Shown here: positions 51,737 through 60,996 of the stretch, piece by piece
How positions within the stretch are numbered: the first letter of the stretch is position 1
How the letters are laid out: every line of letters begins with the position of its first letter
DNA from: Mycolicibacterium aromaticivorans JS19b1 = JCM 16368
Lineage (GTDB): Bacteria; Actinomycetota; Actinomycetes; Mycobacteriales; Mycobacteriaceae
Direction: 5' to 3'
DNA length: 64,000 nt
Assembly (NCBI RefSeq): GCF_000559085.1
Contig: NZ_JALN02000003.1
Coordinates: 1-64,000 of the forward strand
Program-made: the position numbers and the translations under genes
The notes under the pieces: model-generated
Told to the model about the DNA's origin: nothing
The model's database searches: none
What the model saw: the letters and a program-made list of their open reading frames with translations, nothing else

Positions 51737-53517
51737 CTGGCGTTATGGGTGACCTGGATGTGTCGGTCCAAGAATGCGACGTCTTGGTAGTGGGTGGGGG
51801 AATTGGCGGAGTGCGGGCAGCACTACGGGCCGCGGAGTTGGGGTCGTCGGTGATTCTGGTGGAGAAAGCGGTGGTGTCTCGGGCAGGGCCGATGACGTAT
51901 GTCCACAGCCAATACGCCCCTGATCACCGGGTGCAGGGTGAGGAGATGACGGAGTGGGCGCGCGAGTTCGTGGTGGGCAGCAATTATTTGGCCGATCAGG
52001 ATTGGGTGCAGCAGTACATAGCCGAGGCCTATGACAGGGTTAACGAGCAGATCGAGTGGGGTGTGCCCTATTCCACTCATGAGGATGGGTCGCTGAAGTA
52101 TGTGACGGTCCGCGGCCACAACCTTGGCACGACGCTGGGTGTGGATGGTCGCGTGTGTATGGAGATCCTCAAGGAGAGGATGAAAGCGGCGGGGGTGCGA
52201 CTGTTCGAGCGGGTCGATGTGATTGATCTGCTGACCACCGACGGGTGTCGGCCCACCGCTGGTGCGGTGTGTGGTGCGGTGGGGGTAAATGTTGTCACTG
52301 GCCAGTGTCATGTCTTCACGGCGGGCAGCGTCATCCTCAACACCGGCCCTTGGTACCCCAAGCTGCATTACGCGTTCGCCGACCATTGCAGCGGGGAAGG
52401 TCATGTGGCGGCCTGGCGAGTGGGTGCTGAGTTCGCCGGCATGGAATTCGGCCAGTTCGCTGCCTGGAGTTACTTCAATCGGTCATTCTTCACACCGGGT
52501 CAAGCCAAGATTCAGGGGATCGGTGGCAAGTTCTGCAACGCGGCGGGCGAGTACTTCATGGACCGCTATGACCCGATCTGGGGCGATAAGGGCGGGTTGT
52601 TCACCATCGCGCGCGCGATCATGACCGAGATGGTCGAGGGCCGAGGGCCGTGCTATCTCGACTTGCGTCACGTACCACAGGCGGATCTAGAGGTGCTGTA
52701 TGAAGTGTCTCCGACGGTGCGGCGCGCCTTTACCGAGTTTGAGGTCGATCCCTCCACTGACCTGCTGGAGGTGACCCCGTTCATCGTGCTCGGCACGAGC
52801 AGCACCAGCGGTCCCACGATCGACCTGGACGGAGCCACCACAGTGCCCGGCCTGTACGCGGCCGGGTATGGCACGGCGTGTCCGCATTTGATGTCGGGAA
52901 TTTCTGGCAGCGGGATCTCGAGCTTCTCGGCTGTTGCGGGGTACCGGGCGGGCACTGCGGCGGCGGCGCGCGGCGGTCACGCGGTAGCGCGCAGTGTGTG
53001 GGAGAACCAGGCACAGGAGAGCTTCGCGGAGTATTTCGCGCCGATGCGTCGGCTGCGGCAGGTCCGGCCGGTGGATGTGTGGAAAGCCATCGGCGAGGCG
53101 ACGGCCAATCCGGCATTCGCATTGTTTAAGTCGGAGGCACGGATCGATTCAGCGCTCGCTGAGCTGTACCGGATCCGGGATCGGGTACTGCGTTACGTTT
53201 TCGCGCCGGACTATCAAGAACTTAAGAAGGCGCATGAGGTGCGCGCATACCTGACGTTGGCGATCATCACCTGTGAGGCGATGAAGCGGCGCACCGAAAG
53301 TCGCGGGGAGCTGTTTCGTATCGACTACCCCTACGCCGACAACGATGAGTGGCTGAAGTGGCTGCTCGTGCGCCGGGGCAGCGGCGGTGAATTCGATCTG
53401 CAGTTCAGCGAACGCGACCTGCCGATCCAGTCGTGGCCGGTGCAGGCCCCGCCCGGCCGCCATCCAAGTCCATATACCGTGCCGCAAGGCTACCGTGAGG
53501 AGGCGGCGGTTCAGTGA
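51733..53517 (+). CDS. FAD-dependent oxidoreductase of the fumarate reductase/AprA-like flavoprotein group
   Basis: About 594 residues from GTG 51733 (ATG 51745 is an alternative). The Rossmann motif CDVLVVGGGIGGVRAALRAA is at the N-terminus, with the FAD-binding LVEKAVVSRAG and, near residue 390, GLYAAGYGTACPHLMSGISG. The C-terminal domain is the helical flavoprotein end of succinate dehydrogenase, fumarate reductase and APS reductase subunits. The next gene is a two-cluster ferredoxin, overlapping by four bases, which fits a flavoprotein/iron-sulfur pair. It may reduce or desaturate a catabolic intermediate or feed electrons to the oxygenases; the substrate is unknown. Confidence 0.85.
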   Translation: MTGVMGDLDVSVQECDVLVVGGGIGGVRAALRAAELGSSVILVEKAVVSRAGPMTYVHSQYAPDHRVQGEEMTEWAREFVVGSNYLADQDWVQQYIAEAYDRVNEQIEWGVPYSTHEDGSLKYVTVRGHNLGTTLGVDGRVCMEILKERMKAAGVRLFERVDVIDLLTTDGCRPTAGAVCGAVGVNVVTGQCHVFTAGSVILNTGPWYPKLHYAFADHCSGEGHVAAWRVGAEFAGMEFGQFAAWSYFNRSFFTPGQAKIQGIGGKFCNAAGEYFMDRYDPIWGDKGGLFTIARAIMTEMVEGRGPCYLDLRHVPQADLEVLYEVSPTVRRAFTEFEVDPSTDLLEVTPFIVLGTSSTSGPTIDLDGATTVPGLYAAGYGTACPHLMSGISGSGISSFSAVAGYRAGTAAAARGGHAVARSVWENQAQESFAEYFAPMRRLRQVRPVDVWKAIGEATANPAFALFKSEARIDSALAELYRIRDRVLRYVFAPDYQELKKAHEVRAYLTLAIITCEAMKRRTESRGELFRIDYPYADNDEWLKWLLVRRGSGGEFDLQFSERDLPIQSWPVQAPPGRHPSPYTVPQGYREEAAVQ

Positions 53518-53804
53518 TCGAAAGCATCGACGAAACAACGTGCGACGGGTGCAACGTCTGCATCGACAGCTGCCCAACCGGGGTGATCCGGCTGGTGGAG
53601 GGCGACGAACCGTGGGCCACGACCAAGTGGCGAGCCAAGATCATCTACCCCAACGACTGTCATTCCTGTCGGTTGTGCGCAATCGATTGCCACGTGGACG
53701 CGATCGTTGTCAGCCACGCACTGGTGATCCCCGACCCCTTCCTCCCGGGCGTAGAGCCCCTCGACGGCAGCCGCGACGCTCCGCCCGACGAAAAGAAAAC
53801 TTGA
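53514..53804 (+). CDS. Two-cluster [4Fe-4S] ferredoxin-like subunit
   Basis: A 96-residue protein with two cluster motifs, CDGCNVCIDSCP and CHSCRLCAIDCH, separated by about 26 residues. This is the AprB/dicluster ferredoxin pattern, except that the second motif ends Cys-His rather than Cys-Pro. GTG 53514 overlaps the flavoprotein stop, so the two are made together and probably form an electron-transfer complex. The last 25 residues are acidic and unstructured. Confidence 0.9.
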   Translation: MIESIDETTCDGCNVCIDSCPTGVIRLVEGDEPWATTKWRAKIIYPNDCHSCRLCAIDCHVDAIVVSHALVIPDPFLPGVEPLDGSRDAPPDEKKT

Positions 53805-53999
53805 TGTCCATCGGAATAGCGCGAGTCGGGCGTGTTCGGTGTCGGCAAGGTCCCGGCTGCGGGGTCAGGCGATGATGGCCGCCCGATGCGGCCGGCGCCG
53901 GATTCGGCACTTATCTGGCGGTCGCCGGGCGATCCTTCGATGACCCAGACATGGCTCCTACAAATCCACCGTTCCCCGCAGGAAAGTTAGGACTTCGGC
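53805..53999. other. Intergenic segment before the aldehyde dehydrogenase gene
   Basis: About 195 bases with no gene. GGAAAG lies ten bases before the dehydrogenase ATG. Confidence 0.4.
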
Positions 54000-55460
54000 A
54001 TGATCAACGCAAACCTCATCATCGACGGACGTGAGGAAACGTCCGACCGGACGATCGACGTCGTCAGCCCGGCTGATATCCGGGTACTGCTCGGTTCGGT
54101 CCCAGACGCCGCACCCGGGCAGGTCGACGAAGCGGTCGCAGCGGCTGCAATGGCGTTCCCAGAATGGTCATCGCGGCCCCTGGAAGAACGCCAGGGAGCA
54201 CTACTTGCCGCTGCAGGCACGATCCACGACATGATCGAGGAATATGCGCCGATCCTGAGCCGGGAGAACGGAAAGATCCTCGAAGAGTCGCACGTCGACC
54301 TCGAATTCGCGTCGGGCATTTGCGGCTACACCGCAGGCATTTCGGCTGAAATCCTTGCAGACCAACAGATTCGCGACACCGGGGGCACGACCCTCATCCG
54401 CCGCCGCCCAATCGGGCCGGTGGCCGCCATCACGCCGTGGAACTTCCCGGTGGTCCTGGCATTCATGAAGCTGGCGCCCGCGCTCGTCGCCGGCAACACA
54501 GTCGTCTTGAAGCCGGCGGCAAACTCCCCGTTGGTTCTCGCCGAAGTCGTCCGAGCCCTCCAACAGCACTTCCCTCCGGGCGTGCTCAACATGGTCACCG
54601 GAGGCGACGCGGTCGGAGAAGCACTCGTCGCTCACCCGAGAATTCGCAAGATTGGTTTCACCGGCGGCATCGATACCGGGCGCAAAGTTATGGCCGCGGC
54701 CGCGCGCGACATCAAGCGGGTGACGCTCGAGCTGGGCGGAAACGACCCCGCGATCCTCCTCGACGACGTCGACCTCTCGCCCGAGACTATGCGGCAGATC
54801 GTAAAAGGCGCGTTCGGGACCACCGGCCAGGTGTGCTTCGGTCTGAAACGTATCTACGTGCCGACCCGCATCCACGACCGCTTCGTGGAAGCGTTCTCAG
54901 CCGCCGTGGATGAAATCGTCGTCGGGCCCGGCGACGACCCCCGAGTCACCATGGGGCCGCTGAACAACGCTCAGCAGAAGAACCTCGTCGAGAAGATCGT
55001 GGACGACGCGCGCTCGAGCGGCGCGACCGTCACCACCCTCGGCCAGCGGCTCGATTCGGCGGCCTGGGACCACGGCCACTTCATGATGCCCAGCGTGGTC
55101 ACTGCGGCTGATCCCCGCCTCGCAATCGTCGAAGAGGAACAGTTCGGCCCGGTAGTGCCCGTGCTGAAATACGACGAACTCGACGACGTGATCCGGCTCG
55201 TGAATCAATCGCAATACGGGCTTGCCGCCTCGATCTGGACGTCAGATGAAGAGCGGGCGTTCCTGCTCGGCCGTCGGTTCGACACCGGCTCCGTCTTCAT
55301 CAACAGCCACACCTTCACCTCCCTCGACCCCCGCGCACCCTTCGGCGGGGCGAAAGCGAGCGGCTTGGGACGCGAATTCTCTCCAGCCAGCCTGGATTCC
55401 TACACCGAATTACAAACAATCAGCCGTCGCATCGGGCCGCCAGGCCCTCCGCTGTCCTGA
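54000..55460 (+). CDS. NAD(P)-dependent aldehyde dehydrogenase
   Basis: A 486-residue enzyme that oxidises an aldehyde to a carboxylic acid. It has the cofactor motif ITPWNFPVVLAFMKLAPALV, FTGGIDTGRKVMAAA, catalytic Glu in VTLELGGNDPAILLDD and catalytic Cys in TTGQVCFGLKRIYVP, with the late motif EEEQFGPVVPVLKYD. Length and order are standard. It belongs with the neighbouring dehydrogenases as a step after ring or side-chain oxidation. Confidence 0.95.
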   Translation: MINANLIIDGREETSDRTIDVVSPADIRVLLGSVPDAAPGQVDEAVAAAAMAFPEWSSRPLEERQGALLAAAGTIHDMIEEYAPILSRENGKILEESHVDLEFASGICGYTAGISAEILADQQIRDTGGTTLIRRRPIGPVAAITPWNFPVVLAFMKLAPALVAGNTVVLKPAANSPLVLAEVVRALQQHFPPGVLNMVTGGDAVGEALVAHPRIRKIGFTGGIDTGRKVMAAAARDIKRVTLELGGNDPAILLDDVDLSPETMRQIVKGAFGTTGQVCFGLKRIYVPTRIHDRFVEAFSAAVDEIVVGPGDDPRVTMGPLNNAQQKNLVEKIVDDARSSGATVTTLGQRLDSAAWDHGHFMMPSVVTAADPRLAIVEEEQFGPVVPVLKYDELDDVIRLVNQSQYGLAASIWTSDEERAFLLGRRFDTGSVFINSHTFTSLDPRAPFGGAKASGLGREFSPASLDSYTELQTISRRIGPPGPPLS

Positions 55461-56014
55461 GTCCGGCGGGGAGCCTGACCAACACATAAGCGTCACGGTC
55501 GTAGATCAGCGACGACGACGCGGCGGGTATCGATGCATAGGGATAACTCCGCCGACGGTGTGAAGGCGTGGCGGCGCGTGCTTCGGCAGGGATGCCCCCA
55601 TTAATGATCCATTCCGGCCCAACGTTCGCGGCGATTCGACCCTCCTAACGTAGAGACCGCCAATAGACGTGCGTGTGCTGCCACGCCTCGACGAGGAACA
55701 CACCGGCAGCGCTCTCACCGACTGTGCGCACATTGCAAGGGCCGCCGCCGCTGTCAAGCCGCTGGCAAGGCGACGACGACCGAGCGATGCCTCTGGTCGT
55801 CGTCTATGGGTTCGCTGGCTGTCGACGACGTGTGCCGTGGGGCTGGTTCTGGGAGCGCCGTGGGGCTTGCTGTGGGAGCCGTTTTGGTCATGGTCCATTC
55901 GGAGATGTTGTCTTGACGGCCCGGTGAGACGTAGCTTACATTCTCTACAGCGGAGGACGCATCTGTTCAGCAGAATGTCGAGTCAGTGTTGATGGTCTGG
56001 TCGAGGAGTTCGGT
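55461..56014. other. Intergenic region before the second dioxygenase beta gene
   Basis: About 550 bases without a supported gene. The part from 55878 is the second copy of the duplicated promoter segment, including the repeat at 55940-55976. The first 400 bases hold nothing I recognise. Confidence 0.5.
55940..55976. promoter_or_regulatory. Inverted-repeat operator candidate before the beta subunit, copy 2
   Basis: ATTCTCTACAG and CTGTTCAGCAGAAT as in copy 1, about 40 bp before the beta-subunit start. Confidence 0.4.
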
Positions 56015-56527
56015 GTGATGAACGCGGTTGCGGTCGATCAGGATACCCGTGAGGCCGTCGAGGAGTTCATGTTCCGGGAGGCGGAGCTCCTCGATGGGGG
56101 CCAGTTCCGGGAATGGTTGGGTCTGCTTGACCCCGACATCCGCTATGTGGTTCCGGTGCGCACCACGAGGGAGGACTCCGCAGGTTGGGTGGGCGCGATC
56201 GCGCACTGGAACGACGACTACACGGGCTTGGAGATGCGGGTCCTGCGCGGCGAGACGGACTTCTCGTGGGCGGAGTCACCTCGGTCGCGGACCCGGCACT
56301 TCGTGTCCAACATCCGCACGACTGCCGGACCGGGGACTGAAGAGTTGACCGTGCGCTCAAATCTGTTGTTCTTCCGCAGCCGCGGAGACAGCGGCCGCTG
56401 GGAGTTGCTCTCGGCCGAACGCGTCGACGTGTTGCGCCGCACCGACGATTCGCTGCGGCTGGCTCGGCGCGAGGTGCTGCTCGACCACTCGACGTTGCCC
56501 ATCGACAACCTGTCGGTAGTCCTGTAG
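56015..56527 (+). CDS. Aromatic-ring-hydroxylating dioxygenase beta subunit, copy 2
   Basis: A 170-residue SnoaL-like small subunit, differing from the copy at 51110 at only a few residues (for example VDQDTREAVEEF for VDRDTREAVEAF, and PGTEELTV for PEADELTV). GAGGAG lies six bases before GTG 56015. The alpha-subunit gene follows after 62 bp, so beta precedes alpha, an order seen in actinobacterial polycyclic-aromatic dioxygenases. Confidence 0.93.
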   Translation: MMNAVAVDQDTREAVEEFMFREAELLDGGQFREWLGLLDPDIRYVVPVRTTREDSAGWVGAIAHWNDDYTGLEMRVLRGETDFSWAESPRSRTRHFVSNIRTTAGPGTEELTVRSNLLFFRSRGDSGRWELLSAERVDVLRRTDDSLRLARREVLLDHSTLPIDNLSVVL

Positions 56528-56589
56528 GGCCAGCTCCCCTCACCGCCTTCCTCCTTGGCTATCGCCTACTCCAGAAAGGGTCTGACCAC

Positions 56590-57966
56590 ATGACCACCGA
56601 AACAACCGAAACCACCGGCACAGCTGACGCGACCGATCCCTACCTGCGGCGCGCGCTGCGCGACGTAGCGGACGGGCTCAAGGTCGGGCGCTTACCGGCC
56701 CGCGTCGTCAGCGATCCCGCGCTACACACGATCGAGATGGAGCGGATCTTCGGGCGCGCCTGGGTGTTTCTCGGACACGAGTCGGAGTTGGCCAAGTCCG
56801 GCGACTTCGTCGTGCGGCACATCGGGGCCGATTCGGTGATCGTTTGCCGGGACAACTCCGGCCGCATCCAGGCGCTGTCCAATTCTTGTCGCCACCGTGG
56901 TGCGCTCGTGTGCCGCGCTGAGATGGGAAACACCGCGCACTTCCAATGCCCGTACCACGGCTGGGTGTACAGCAACACCGGAGAGCTCGTCGGCGTGCCG
57001 GCGATGACGGAGGCCTATCCCGGCGGCTTCGACAAGTCGCAGTGGGGATTACGTCACATCCCCCATGTCGACTCGTACGCCGGATTCATCTTCGGCAGCG
57101 TCGATCCGAAGGCGCCGAGCCTGACCGACTACCTCGGCGACACGACGTTCTACCTCGACCTCATTGCGAAGAAGACAGCGGGCGGTCTGGAGGTGATAGG
57201 GGCACCGCATCGATGGGTGATGTCAGCGAACTGGAAGACAGCCGCCGACAATTTTGTCGGCGACTCCTACCACACCCTCTTTGCTCACCGCTCGATGGTC
57301 GAGCTAGGCATGGCGCCCGGTGACCCAAACTTCGCGAGCGCACCAGCGGAAATCTCGCTGCAGAACGGCCACGGCGTCGGCGTACTCGGCTTTCCGCCCA
57401 CGCTCGCCGATTTTCCCGAGTACGAGGGATACCCCGACGAAGTCGTCGACCAGATGGCGACGTCCTACCCGTCGCCGGTACACAAGGACCTGATGCGACG
57501 CTCATCCTTTATTCACGGCACCGTGTTCCCGAATTTGTCGTTCATCAACGTGACCCTCGCGCAGGACCACATGTCGCCCCCTACCCCCTTCATCACGTTC
57601 CGGGTATGGCATCCGCTCTCCCATGATCGGATGGAGATCCTCTCCTGGTTCCTGGTCGAACGCGATGCTCCGGAATGGTTGCGCGATGCGTCCCAGGCGT
57701 CCTACGTCAACAACTTCGGCCCAGGTGGGGTTTTCGAACAGGACGACGCCGAGGCATGGAAGGCCATCACCGAATCTGTCCAGGGCCCGTTCGCCGGTGA
57801 AGGCCTGCTGAACTACGAAATGGGCATGGACTTGACTCCGCTCACCGACTGGCCAGGGCCGGGAGAGGCCCTCCCGAGCGGGTACGCCGAGCAGAATCAG
57901 CGGCGGTTTTGGGGGAGATGGCTGGAATACATGGGTCAGCCTCCCGCATTCGGCGGGCGTGCTTGA
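56590..57966 (+). CDS. Rieske non-heme iron dioxygenase alpha subunit
   Basis: A 458-residue catalytic subunit. The Rieske [2Fe-2S] motif is CRHRGALVCRAEMG then CPYHGWVYSNTGEL (Cys-x-His and Cys-x2-His, about residues 100-125). The mononuclear iron site is in WKTAADNFVGDSYHTLFAHR (two His, with Asp further on). It adds both atoms of O2 to an aromatic ring, giving a cis-dihydrodiol. AGAAAGG precedes the ATG. Overall form is like NidA/PdoA-type enzymes of mycobacteria, but the substrate cannot be told. No reductase gene is in the window. Confidence 0.94.
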   Translation: MTTETTETTGTADATDPYLRRALRDVADGLKVGRLPARVVSDPALHTIEMERIFGRAWVFLGHESELAKSGDFVVRHIGADSVIVCRDNSGRIQALSNSCRHRGALVCRAEMGNTAHFQCPYHGWVYSNTGELVGVPAMTEAYPGGFDKSQWGLRHIPHVDSYAGFIFGSVDPKAPSLTDYLGDTTFYLDLIAKKTAGGLEVIGAPHRWVMSANWKTAADNFVGDSYHTLFAHRSMVELGMAPGDPNFASAPAEISLQNGHGVGVLGFPPTLADFPEYEGYPDEVVDQMATSYPSPVHKDLMRRSSFIHGTVFPNLSFINVTLAQDHMSPPTPFITFRVWHPLSHDRMEILSWFLVERDAPEWLRDASQASYVNNFGPGGVFEQDDAEAWKAITESVQGPFAGEGLLNYEMGMDLTPLTDWPGPGEALPSGYAEQNQRRFWGRWLEYMGQPPAFGGRA

Positions 57967-58813
57967 TGAAGCTTCTGCCCAGGCTATGCGCGAAGTGCGC
58001 CCGTTCACCAATCGGCGCCGCGTGAGTGCCGTGACGGCGGGGGACCGCCGGGTCGCAATTGTCACTGCCGCCGCCGCGGGAATCGGTAAGGCGATCGCCC
58101 TGCGGTGGTGCCGCGAAGGTGGGTGCTGTGTCATGGCCGACACCGACGGCGAGGGCCTCGATGCGGCCGTGCATGAATTGGCCGAGTCCGGCGCGGCGGT
58201 TTGCGGCGTCGCCGGCGACGTTTGCCTCAGCGATGTTGCCAACAGTGTCGTCGAACGGGCGCTGACCGAGTTCGGGCGGCTCGACACACTGTTCAACGTC
58301 GTCGGCGGGAGCCTGGCTCGCAACGTGGAGGAGATCAGCGAGGAGCAGTGGCGCAGCCAGATCGACCTGAACCTCGGCAGTGTCTTTCAGATGTCCAAAC
58401 CCGTCATCCCACTCCTGCGCCAGGGTGGCGGCGGGTCGATCGTCAACGTCGCGTCGACGGCCGGGATCCTCGCCGAGAACAGGTGCTCCGCCTACAGCGC
58501 AAGCAAAGGCGGGGTCGTGCTGCTCACGAAGAACATGGCCCTCGACTTCGCCCGCGACAACATCCGCGTGAACGCGATCGCCCCCGGGGGCACCCGCACG
58601 CCGAGGATCGAACGGTTCCTGGCCGAGCACCCCGAACACGCCTCGATGATGGTGGACCTCTGCGCGATGCAGCGTTTCGCAGGACCAGACGAGATCGCGG
58701 CGCCGGCTGTGTTTCTTGCCTCGCCCGAGGCGTCCTACATCACCGGTGCCGTACTGCCGGTCGACGGAGGCATGACCGCCGGCGTCACTTTCCGGGCGTT
58801 CGAGGCGGTATGA
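57959..58813 (+). CDS. Short-chain dehydrogenase/reductase
   Basis: About 284 residues. The Rossmann segment VAIVTAAAAGIGKAIALRW has TAAAAGIG in place of the usual TGxxxGIG, so the first glycine is altered. FNVVGGSLARN stands where NNAG is expected. The catalytic motif is AYSASKGGVVLLTKN (Tyr-x3-Lys) with the Ser in VNVASTAGI. It probably oxidises a dihydrodiol or hydroxy intermediate with NAD. The start is uncertain: GTG 57959 overlaps the alpha stop, and GTG codons near 58023 are alternatives. Confidence 0.85.
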   Translation: MLDEASAQAMREVRPFTNRRRVSAVTAGDRRVAIVTAAAAGIGKAIALRWCREGGCCVMADTDGEGLDAAVHELAESGAAVCGVAGDVCLSDVANSVVERALTEFGRLDTLFNVVGGSLARNVEEISEEQWRSQIDLNLGSVFQMSKPVIPLLRQGGGGSIVNVASTAGILAENRCSAYSASKGGVVLLTKNMALDFARDNIRVNAIAPGGTRTPRIERFLAEHPEHASMMVDLCAMQRFAGPDEIAAPAVFLASPEASYITGAVLPVDGGMTAGVTFRAFEAV

Positions 58814-58870
58814 GCATGATCCCCAACCGCTGGAATCTACACCGGACCCACGAAAGCACCGCGAGCTGAG

Positions 58871-59896
58871 ATGGAAGCGATCGTTCTCAACGGCACCAAC
58901 GACGTCGGTCTGACGTCGGTGCCAGACCCGGCGCCGCAGGACGGTGAGGTCATCATCGAAGTGGCGGCGACAGGGCTGTGTGGAACTGACCTCCACGAGT
59001 ATGTCGCGGGGCCCACCTTCTCGCAGCCGCCGGTGGTGCTCGGTCACGAGGTCTCGGGCCGGATCGTGGAGGTCGGAGCGGGCGTCGACCAATCCCGCAT
59101 CGGGGAGGGCGCCGCGGTGATCCCGATGGATTTCTGCGGGAGCTGCCACTACTGCCACCGGTCGCTCTACCACTTGTGCCAGCGCCCAGGATGGATCGGC
59201 TTCACCCGAAACGGAGGCCTCGCGAACTACGTCGCAGTGCCCTCTCGGCTCGCAGTCCGAGTGCCGGACGTGGTGGACCTCGAGGAGGCGGCGCTGACCG
59301 AGCCGACGGCGGTGGCGTTCCACGCGGTGCGGCGAGCGGAACTGCTCCTCGGCGAAACGGTGATGGTCCTCGGTGCCGGGGCACTCGGGCTCACCGTGAT
59401 CCAGTGCGCACGCGCGGCCGGAGCTGCGCGAATCTTCGTCACGGAACCAAGCGGCGTGCGGGCCAGCCTGGCGCGCGACCTCGGCGCCACGTTGGTGCTC
59501 GATCCGCATGACCCCGGGACCACCGCGTGCATCCTGGAGGAGACCCGCGGTGTAGGGGTGGACGTGGTCTTCCATGTGGCGGGCAGCGCGGAGGCGTTCA
59601 CACAGGGCCTGGACTGCCTCCGCAAACAGGGCCGTTTCATGGAGATGTCGTCGTGGGCCGGCGCGGCCTCGCTCGATGTCAACCGCCATCTGCTCAAGGA
59701 GATTCAGCTCCGGATGGTTTTCGGTTACGACATGTTCGACGATTTCCCGGCCGTTCTCGCCCTGATCGCCGACGGAAAACTCGCGCTCGCGCCGCAAATC
59801 ACCGCTCGAGTCCCGCTGGACCGCGCCGTCAAGGAGGGATTGGGCGGGCTATTGGAGGGCCGGGAGGGTCTGGTCAAGGTGCTGGTGAAGCCGTGA
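58871..59896 (+). CDS. Zinc-dependent medium-chain alcohol dehydrogenase
   Basis: A 341-residue MDR-family enzyme. The catalytic zinc ligands are in GLCGTDLHEYV (Cys) and VVLGHEVSGRIVEVG (His-Glu), the structural zinc cysteines in DFCGSCHYCHRSLYHLCQRP, and the cofactor motif is MVLGAGALGLTVIQCAR. It resembles sorbitol/threonine-type dehydrogenases. It should oxidise a secondary alcohol to a ketone in the catabolic sequence. The next gene starts inside its stop (GTGA). Confidence 0.93.
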   Translation: MEAIVLNGTNDVGLTSVPDPAPQDGEVIIEVAATGLCGTDLHEYVAGPTFSQPPVVLGHEVSGRIVEVGAGVDQSRIGEGAAVIPMDFCGSCHYCHRSLYHLCQRPGWIGFTRNGGLANYVAVPSRLAVRVPDVVDLEEAALTEPTAVAFHAVRRAELLLGETVMVLGAGALGLTVIQCARAAGAARIFVTEPSGVRASLARDLGATLVLDPHDPGTTACILEETRGVGVDVVFHVAGSAEAFTQGLDCLRKQGRFMEMSSWAGAASLDVNRHLLKEIQLRMVFGYDMFDDFPAVLALIADGKLALAPQITARVPLDRAVKEGLGGLLEGREGLVKVLVKP

Positions 59897-60996
59897 GTGA
59901 GGGAGACTTGATGGTCGTCGCCGCGACAAGCCGCGGTGTATTCACCGTGTCCGGCGACGGCAAGGCCCGGGCCTGGCCCGAGTTGCCGGGGCAGGTCATG
60001 GCCATGGCTGTCCAGGACGAGCGCGTCGCCGTCGCCGTCCACAAGCACGGCGTGTTTCTCGCCACCGCGGGCGCAGACCACTGGACTGACCTCGGCGATG
60101 GCCTCGCCCACCGCGACGTGCGCGCGCTGGCGTTCGATCCGCACACGCCCAACGCGCTCTACGCCGGAACAGAACCAGCGCACTTGCTGCGGTGGCAAGA
60201 CGGGATCTGGGCCGAGTGTGGAAACGTCCTCGGCGTACCCGAAGCGAAAAGGTGGAGCTTCCCCATCCGCCCGGGAATCGCGCACGTCCGTACCATCGCC
60301 GTGCACCCACTAGAAGCTGACGTCGTCTACGTCGGCATTGAAGTTGGATCCCTCCTGATCACCCGGGACCGGGGACAGACGTGGGAGGAGATCGATGGCC
60401 TCGGTCACGACATCCACCGCGTGGTCCTGCACCCGGAAGCTCCCGACCGGCTCATCGTCACCACCGGCCAAGACACCAAGCCTTACCGCGGCGGCAAGGG
60501 CATTTACCGCAGCACCGACCGCGGATCGAGCTGGGTGCAGTCCAACAACGGACTTGGCGAGCGCAACTACACCGAAGACGCGATCGTGGTGCATCCCGCC
60601 GACCCCGACGTGGTGTTCCTCGCCGCGGCCGACGGCATCCCACCGAAGTGGGCTGCAGTGCGCCGGCTGGTGATGGGCGCGATCAACGGCAACGTCTATT
60701 TCTTGTCGCCGTCCAAACTGCGCCGACGCCGCGGCGCCGACGTGGGATTCTTCCGCAGCAACGACGGTGGCGCCTCCTGGGTACGGCTGAATAGCGAGGA
60801 CGACCGCGGCCTGTTCGACATGGTCTGGGCGCTGGAAGGCGAGCTCACTGAAGGCGGCGAGCTGCTGCTGTACCACGGCACCACGGCGGGTGGGCTTTAC
60901 GTGTCGGAAGACGAGGGCCACACCTGGAAGTGCCTGGCCGACGGCCTGGGCGCGATCACCCACATCGCGACGCCGAAGAAGGGAACAGCGCAGTGA
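59893..60996 (+). CDS. Beta-propeller protein with BNR/sialidase-like repeats, cytoplasmic
   Basis: A 367-residue protein from GTG 59893. It consists of repeated four-stranded blades with Asp-box-like motifs: SLLITRDRGQTWEEIDGL, IYRSTDRGSSWVQSNNGL, FFRSNDGGASWVRLNSED and LYVSEDEGHTWKCLADGL. It has no signal peptide. Such WD40/YVTN/BNR-type propellers occur in several catabolic gene clusters without a proven role; hydrolase, lactonase or scaffold functions are all possible. It is coupled to genes on both sides by GTGA overlaps, which argues for a real part in the pathway. Confidence 0.85.
   Translation: MSEGDLMVVAATSRGVFTVSGDGKARAWPELPGQVMAMAVQDERVAVAVHKHGVFLATAGADHWTDLGDGLAHRDVRALAFDPHTPNALYAGTEPAHLLRWQDGIWAECGNVLGVPEAKRWSFPIRPGIAHVRTIAVHPLEADVVYVGIEVGSLLITRDRGQTWEEIDGLGHDIHRVVLHPEAPDRLIVTTGQDTKPYRGGKGIYRSTDRGSSWVQSNNGLGERNYTEDAIVVHPADPDVVFLAAADGIPPKWAAVRRLVMGAINGNVYFLSPSKLRRRRGADVGFFRSNDGGASWVRLNSEDDRGLFDMVWALEGELTEGGELLLYHGTTAGGLYVSEDEGHTWKCLADGLGAITHIATPKKGTAQ

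Larger units (their letters stand above)
55878..56609 (+). repeat. Direct duplication, copy 2
   Basis: Matches 50973-51702. Here the alpha-subunit gene continues intact, so this is likely the parent copy. Confidence 0.85.

Noticed and set aside
57842..59797. A 651-codon open frame on the minus strand
   Set aside because: It runs opposite the Rieske alpha end, the SDR and the alcohol dehydrogenase, all of which have catalytic motifs. Its composition is typical of antisense frames in GC-rich DNA.
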